Position numbers and translations under genes: made by a program
Part shown: positions 60,138 to 64,000 of the stretch, in pieces
Position numbering within the stretch: the first letter of the stretch is position 1
Layout: the number at the start of each line of letters is the position of its first letter
Assembly (NCBI GenBank): GCA_031216445.1
Contig: CM062209.1
Coordinates: forward strand, 25,314,501 to 25,378,500
Reading direction: 5' to 3'
Length of the DNA stretch: 64,000 nucleotides
From: Lateolabrax maculatus
Taxonomy: Eukaryota > Chordata > Actinopteri > Acropomatiformes > Lateolabracidae
Notes under the pieces: model-generated
Told to the model about the DNA's origin: nothing
What the model saw: only the letters and a program-made list of their open reading frames with translations
Databases searched by the model: none

Positions 60138-60313
60138 AAGACTACGACTACGAGGAACGAGGCCGCCGGTCGTCTCGAAGAACCTCTCCGCACCTACGCG
60201 TTTCGCCGAGACCCCGGCTTGTCAACGGACAACGCTCGGACTCCGAGGAGGAGGTCGATGAGCGGGAGAAGGGGGTGGAAAGGAAGGAGCGAACGCGGTG
60301 CGAAGATCGACAG
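60138..60313 (+). other. Exon-like segment 2 ending in CAG|GTGAGT
   Basis: Essentially identical to segment 1, 557 bp downstream. Donor GT at 60314. Confidence 0.45.
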
Positions 60314-60419
60314 GTGAGTACGAAGCATGAAGAAGGAGGAGAGGAGAAGAGCGGGAGGCGACCGGCCGCCAGGATGAGGAACGGTCCCGGGAAGGGACCC
60401 GACGTGCCCCGAGGACCTC

Positions 60420-60499
60420 GCTCGGACTCCGAGGAGGAGGTCGATGAGCGGGAGAAGGGGGTGGAAAGGAAGGAGCGAACGCGGTGCGAAGATCGACAG
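60420..60499 (+). other. Exon-like segment 3 (short form) ending in CAG|GTGAGT
   Basis: Contains only the last part (RSDSEEEVDEREKGVERKER, TRCEDRQ), fused to the GPDVPRGP part of the 112-bp unit through the shared CGCTCGGACTCCGAGGAGGA. Donor GT at 60500. Confidence 0.42.
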
Positions 60500-60880
60500 G
60501 TGAGTACGAAGCATGAAGAAGGAGGAGAGGAGAAGAGCGGGAGGCGACCGGCCGCCAGGATGAGGAACGGTCCCGGGAAGGGACCCGACGTGCCCCGAGG
60601 ACCTCGCTCGGACTCCGAGGAGGAGGATGATGAGGAGGGGAAGGGGCGAAGAGGACGCGACGGGAAAAGGCTACAAGGAACGGTCCCGGGAGGGACCCGA
60701 CGTGCCCCGAGGACCTCGCTCGGACTCCGAGGAGGAGGATGATGAGGAGGGGAAGGGGCGAAGAGGACGCGACGGGAAAAGGCTACAAGGAACGGTCCCG
60801 GGAGGGACCCGACGTGCCCCGAGGACCTCGCTCGGACTCCGCGGAGGAGGATGATGAGGAGGGGAAGGGGCGAAGAGGAC

Positions 60881-61056
60881 AAGACTACGACTACGAGGAA
60901 CGAGGCCGCCGGTCGTCTCGAAGAACCTCTCCGCACCTACGCGTTTCGCCGAGACCCCGGCTTGTCAACGGACAACGCTCGGACTCCGAGGAGGAGGTCG
61001 ATGAGCGGGAGAAGGGGGTGGAAAGGAAGGAGCGAACGCGGTGCGAAGATCGACAG
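60881..61056 (+). other. Exon-like segment 4 ending in CAG|GTGAGT
   Basis: 176 nt like segment 1. Donor GT at 61057, 557 bp after segment 3's donor. The downstream spacer has an extra GAA. Confidence 0.45.
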
Positions 61057-61664
61057 GTGAGTACGAAGCATGAAGAAGAAGGAGGAGAGGAGAAGAGCGG
61101 GAGGCGACCGGCCGCCGGGATGAGGAACGGTCCCGGGAAGGGACCCGACGTGCCCCGAGGACCTCGCTCGGACTCCGAGGAGGAGGATGATGAGGAGGGG
61201 AAGGGGCGAAGAGGACGCGACGGGAAAAGGCTACAAGGAACGGTCCCGGGAGGGACCCGACGTGCCCCGAGGACCTCGCTCGGACTCCGAGGAGGAGGAT
61301 GATGAGGAGGGGAAGGGGCGAAGAGGACGCGACGGGAAAAGGCTACAAGGAACGGTCCCGGGAGGTTCCCGACGTGCCCCGAGGACCTCGCTTGGACTCC
61401 GCGGAGGAGGATGATGAGGAGGGGAAGGGGCGAAGAGTACGCGACGGGAAAAGGCTACAAGGAACGGTCCCGGGAGGGACCCGACGTGCCCCGAGGACCT
61501 CGCTCGGACTCCGAGGAGGAGGATGATGAGGAGGGGAAGGGGCGAAGAGGACGCGACGGGAAAAGGCTACAAGGAACGGTCCCGGGAGGGACCCGACGTG
61601 CCCCGAGGACCTCGCTCGGACTCCGCGGAGGAGGATGATGAGGAGGGGAAGGGGCGAAGAGGAC

Positions 61665-61840
61665 AAGACTACGACTACGAGGAACGAGGCCGCCGGTCGT
61701 CTCGAAGAACCTCTCCGCACCTACGCGTTTCGCCGAGACCCCGGCTTGTCAACGGACAACGCTCGGACTCCGAGGAGGAGGTCGATGAGCGGGAGAAGGG
61801 GGTGGAAAGGAAGGAGCGAACGCGGTGCGAAGATCGACAG
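61665..61840 (+). other. Exon-like segment 5 ending in CAG|GTGAGT
   Basis: 176 nt like segment 1 and the nearest to the transposase exon. Donor GT at 61841. Splicing to 62231 would remove 390 nt and join phase 0 to phase 0. A sixth, partial copy without the donor lies at about 62060-62112 (GAGGCCGCCGGTCGTCTCG). Confidence 0.48.
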
Positions 61841-62173
61841 GTGAGTACGAAGCATGAAGAGGAGGAGAGGAGAAGAGCGGGAGGCGACCGGCCGCCGGGA
61901 TGAGGAACGGTCCCGGGAAGGGACCCGACGTGCCCCGAGGACCTCGCTCGGACTCCGAGGAGGAGGATGATGAGGAGGGGAAGGGGCGAAGAGGACGCGA
62001 CGGGACAGGACTACGAGAAAGGAAAAGACTACGAGAGAGGACAAGACTACGAGAGAGGAGCGCGACGAACGAGGCCGCCGGTCGTCTCGAAGAACCTCTC
62101 CGCGCCGACGTGAACGAACTCACGGAAAGGACAGGAGGGGCAAAGGAGAGTTAAAAAAAAAAAAAAATACATG

Positions 62174-62230
62174 TACTAATATCACCCCGCCTCGTTACCC
62201 GTCTCTGTCGCCACACACGCAAGCCCACAG
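62174..62230 (+). promoter_or_regulatory. Candidate branch point and 3' splice acceptor before the transposase exon
   Basis: TACTAAT at 62174-62180, a C/T-rich stretch (CACCCCGCCTCGTTACCCGT), and AG at 62229-62230. The distance of about 50 nt is somewhat longer than the usual 20-40. The exon would begin CAAACAACCATG. Confidence 0.45.
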
Positions 62231-62239
62231 CAAACAACC

Positions 62240-63738
62240 ATGACAGTGAGACGTTTTACCGCTCAAAGGTTCCTACAACAGCTTTTTTCCAGCTCGCCAT
62301 GTGAAGATGAAGAAGAAGAAGAAGAAGAAGAAGAAGAAGAAGAAGAATGGTCTTCCGAAGAAGAAAGAGAATGTAAAGGGGGACATCCCGTAAAAAAACA
62401 GCCGCGGCTGTGGGGCGAGGAGAGCAAGCGAGAGCAAGAGGAGGAGAGCTCTACGCGACGACTAAGAGAGGCAGAGCGAGAGCGAGGGGACGTGAGGATG
62501 AAGCCATGGCGAAGGAAGGAAGAGGAGAGGAATCGGGAGAAAAAGGAGAGCGCCTCGCTACGGCTAAGGCGAGGGGGCCGGAGGACGGGGGGGTGGCGAA
62601 GGAGGGAAGAGGAGAGGAATCGAGAGCGAGAGGAGAGCATTTCTCAACGGCGAGAGCGAGAGCGAGAGGACAGGAAGATGAGGCAGCTGCGACGGCAGCG
62701 GGGGAAGGGCGATCGGGAGCTAGAGGAGAGAAGAGAGGGGGATGAGGAGGAACAGGAGGAGAACGTGAGGCGTTTAGCTACCAAAAAGGTCCTAGGAGAG
62801 ACACGGTATCGCGAACCTCGCTCTGAAGAGGAGGATGTATCAGAAGAAGAAGAAGAAGAAGAAGAAGAAGAAGAAGAAGGGGAAGAATACATCCCAGCAG
62901 AGGAGGAGGAGGAGGAGGAGGAGGAGGAGGAAGAAAGGCCAAAGCGAAAGCGATGCAAAGAACGAGAGGAGGACAGAGAACAGGAGAACCCGAAGCGGTC
63001 GGCAGCCGCGGACTCGCTACGACGAGAGCGAGGGGACGGGAGGACGAGGGGGTGGCGAAGGAAGGAAGAGGAGAGGAATCGAGAGCGAGAGGAGAGCGCC
63101 TCGCTACGGCGAAGGCGAGGGGACAGGAGGACGAGGGGGTGGCGAAGGAAGGAAGAGGAGAGGAATCAAGAGCGAGAGGAGAGCATTTGGCAACGGCGAG
63201 AGCGAGAGCGAGAGGACAGGAAGATGAGGCAGCTGCGACGGCAGCGGGGGAAGGGCGATCGGGAGCTAGAGGAGAGAAGAGAGGAGGATGAGGAGGAACA
63301 GGAGGAGAACACTAAGCGTTTCGCTGCCAAAAATGCCCTAGAAGAGAGCTTGTCAGGCGAGCCTCGCTCTGAAGAGGAGGATGTATCAGAAGAAGAAGAA
63401 GAAGAAGAAGAAGAAGAAAAAGAAGAAGAAGAAAAAGAAGAAGAAGAAAAAGAAGAAGAAGAATACACCCCATCAGAGCAGGAAAATGTAACATCATCTT
63501 CGGGAGAAGAAGAAGAAGAAGAAGAAGAAGAAGAAGAAAAAGAAAAAGAAAAAGAAGGAGAAGGAGGAGAAGGAGGAGAGGAAGGAGGAGGGGAAGGAGG
63601 AGAGGGAGAAGGAGGAGAGGGAGAAGAAGAAGAAGAAGAAGAAGAAGAAGAAGAAAACCTTCTTGTTGCACCAGAGACGTTCCTGTCAAGAAACGGGAAA
63701 ATAACTTGGTCCTCTACACCATACCAAACAATACCCTT

Positions 63739-63777
<39 letters not shown>

Positions 63778-64000
63778 CTGGCCGCCGGGGCCCACGGTCT
63801 ACGCGGCTTCCAACGTCCGAGATATCGTCTCGGCATTCTGCCTCTTCCTCACGCCGGAAATAGACAAAATCATCCTGGAGGAGACTAATCGCGAGGGTCT
63901 TAGGAAATACGGAAAAGACGGCTGGAAGCGGATGGATGAGATCGACCTGCACGCCTACATGGGGCTGCTCATCCTCGCCGGCGTGTACAGGTCCCGAGGT
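62240..64000 (+). CDS. piggyBac-type transposase, N-terminal part (continues past window)
   Basis: Uninterrupted frame of 587 codons, open at the window edge. ATG at 62240 in good context (ACCATGA). Residues: piggyBac-like N-terminal motif RRFTAQRFLQQLF (4-16) and a Glu run; Arg/Glu-rich region; second motif copy NVRRLATKKVLGE (from 175) with SEEEDVSEEE; Arg/Glu-rich region again; third copy NTKRFAAKNALEE (from 357) with SEEEDVSEEE; long Glu/Gly/Lys tracts; 12-residue poly-Gln (501-512); then from about 519 the start of DDE_Tnp_1_7, with AASNVRDIVSAFCLFLTPEI, ILEETNREGLRKYG and a W...MDEIDLHAYMGLLILAGVY block. The enzyme family cuts and pastes DNA at TTAA. The catalytic Asp residues and Cys-rich tail lie outside the window. 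The N-terminal region before the domain (about 520 residues) is far longer than usual (roughly 100). A 182-codon internal duplication accounts for part of it. Confidence 0.9.
63740..63775 (+). repeat. (CAG)12 within the transposase frame
   Basis: Encodes 12 Gln just before the DDE domain. A pure CAG run is likely to be length-polymorphic. Confidence 0.9.

Larger units (their letters stand above)
58840..62000. repeat. 112-bp minisatellite interrupted by exon-like segments
   Basis: Units share GATGATGAGGAGGGGAAGGG, AAAAGGCTACAAGGAACGGT and GTGCCCCGAGGACCTCGCTC, starting at 58879, 58991, 59103, 59215, 59327, 59439 and onwards. 112 is not a multiple of three, so each unit is read successively in three phases and the third ends in TGA. 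This explains the recurring 75-residue frames. The array is broken by 176-bp exon-like segments and GTGAGT-linked spacers, so larger blocks of about 557 bp have also duplicated. Confidence 0.85.
52212..64000 (+). mobile_element. Large piggyBac-like element, left end and transposase 5' part
   Basis: At least 11.8 kb, open at the right window edge. Left end: CCCTTGTGTTGTCCTCTGGG directly after TTAA. Order: amplified terminal/subterminal modules, unknown minus-strand gene, 144-bp, ~118-bp, 79-bp and 112-bp tandem arrays, then the transposase on the plus strand. Ordinary piggyBac elements are about 2-3 kb with one gene; here the transposase begins 10 kb inside. Either tandem expansion enlarged the element or it carries extra genes. 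The right inverted repeat is not in the window. Confidence 0.8.

Noticed and set aside
1..64000. CRISPR array or bacterial operon
   Set aside because: Repeats are eukaryotic satellites and minisatellites without short repeat-spacer architecture, and the rRNA genes are vertebrate 5S.

Overview
This window is eukaryotic repeat-rich DNA, most likely from a percomorph teleost. It holds 26 vertebrate-type 5S rRNA genes. The 5S spacers carry an interspersed sequence that I recognise as widespread in percomorph fishes. It also holds piggyBac-type DNA in the style of fish elements. There is no bacterial gene organisation, and almost every short open frame is a by-product of repeats.

Layout: the window is a macro-repeat of three modules, always in the order RepA, then a piggyBac (pB) left end, then a 5S array. 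RepA (1-2840, 13428-33728, 38123-42354, 49602-52211) is a degenerate, AT-rich complex satellite with no supportable gene. The three truncated pB left ends are at 2841-4711, 33729-35789 and 42355-44216. The three 5S arrays are at 4712-13427, 35790-38122 and 44217-49601. A fourth and much longer pB element starts at a perfect TTAA at 52208-52211 and runs off the right edge of the window.

The 5S arrays have a higher-order unit of about 2.65 kb with four 5S genes: a(+), b(-), c(+), d(-). Minus-strand genes have a TATAAAAAG box about 24-32 bp upstream; plus-strand genes do not. Several genes have a 10-bp slippage deletion, and three are recombinants between types a and c.

The long element (52212 to >64000) contains, from left to right: amplified terminal/subterminal repeats; an unknown minus-strand gene with a polyadenylation signal; a 144-bp minisatellite with a 433-bp higher-order period; a ~118-bp and a 79-bp tandem array; a 112-bp minisatellite interrupted by exon-like segments that end in perfect CAG|GTGAGT donors; and, from 62240 to the window edge, a 587-codon open frame that is the N-terminal part of a piggyBac transposase. 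That frame begins just after a plausible branch point and acceptor, which are in phase with all five donors. It carries three diverged copies of the N-terminal piggyBac motif, long Glu and Arg/Glu tracts, a 12-residue poly-Gln, and the start of the DDE_Tnp_1_7 (piggyBac) domain. The right end, the catalytic residues and any further cargo lie outside the window.

The most interesting possible system is this unusually large piggyBac element: two divergent genes, a transposase with an expanded charged N-terminus, and an upstream exon cassette whose tandem expansion closes the reading frame. The shorter left ends appear to have been carried along as passengers when the 5S/RepA locus was duplicated.
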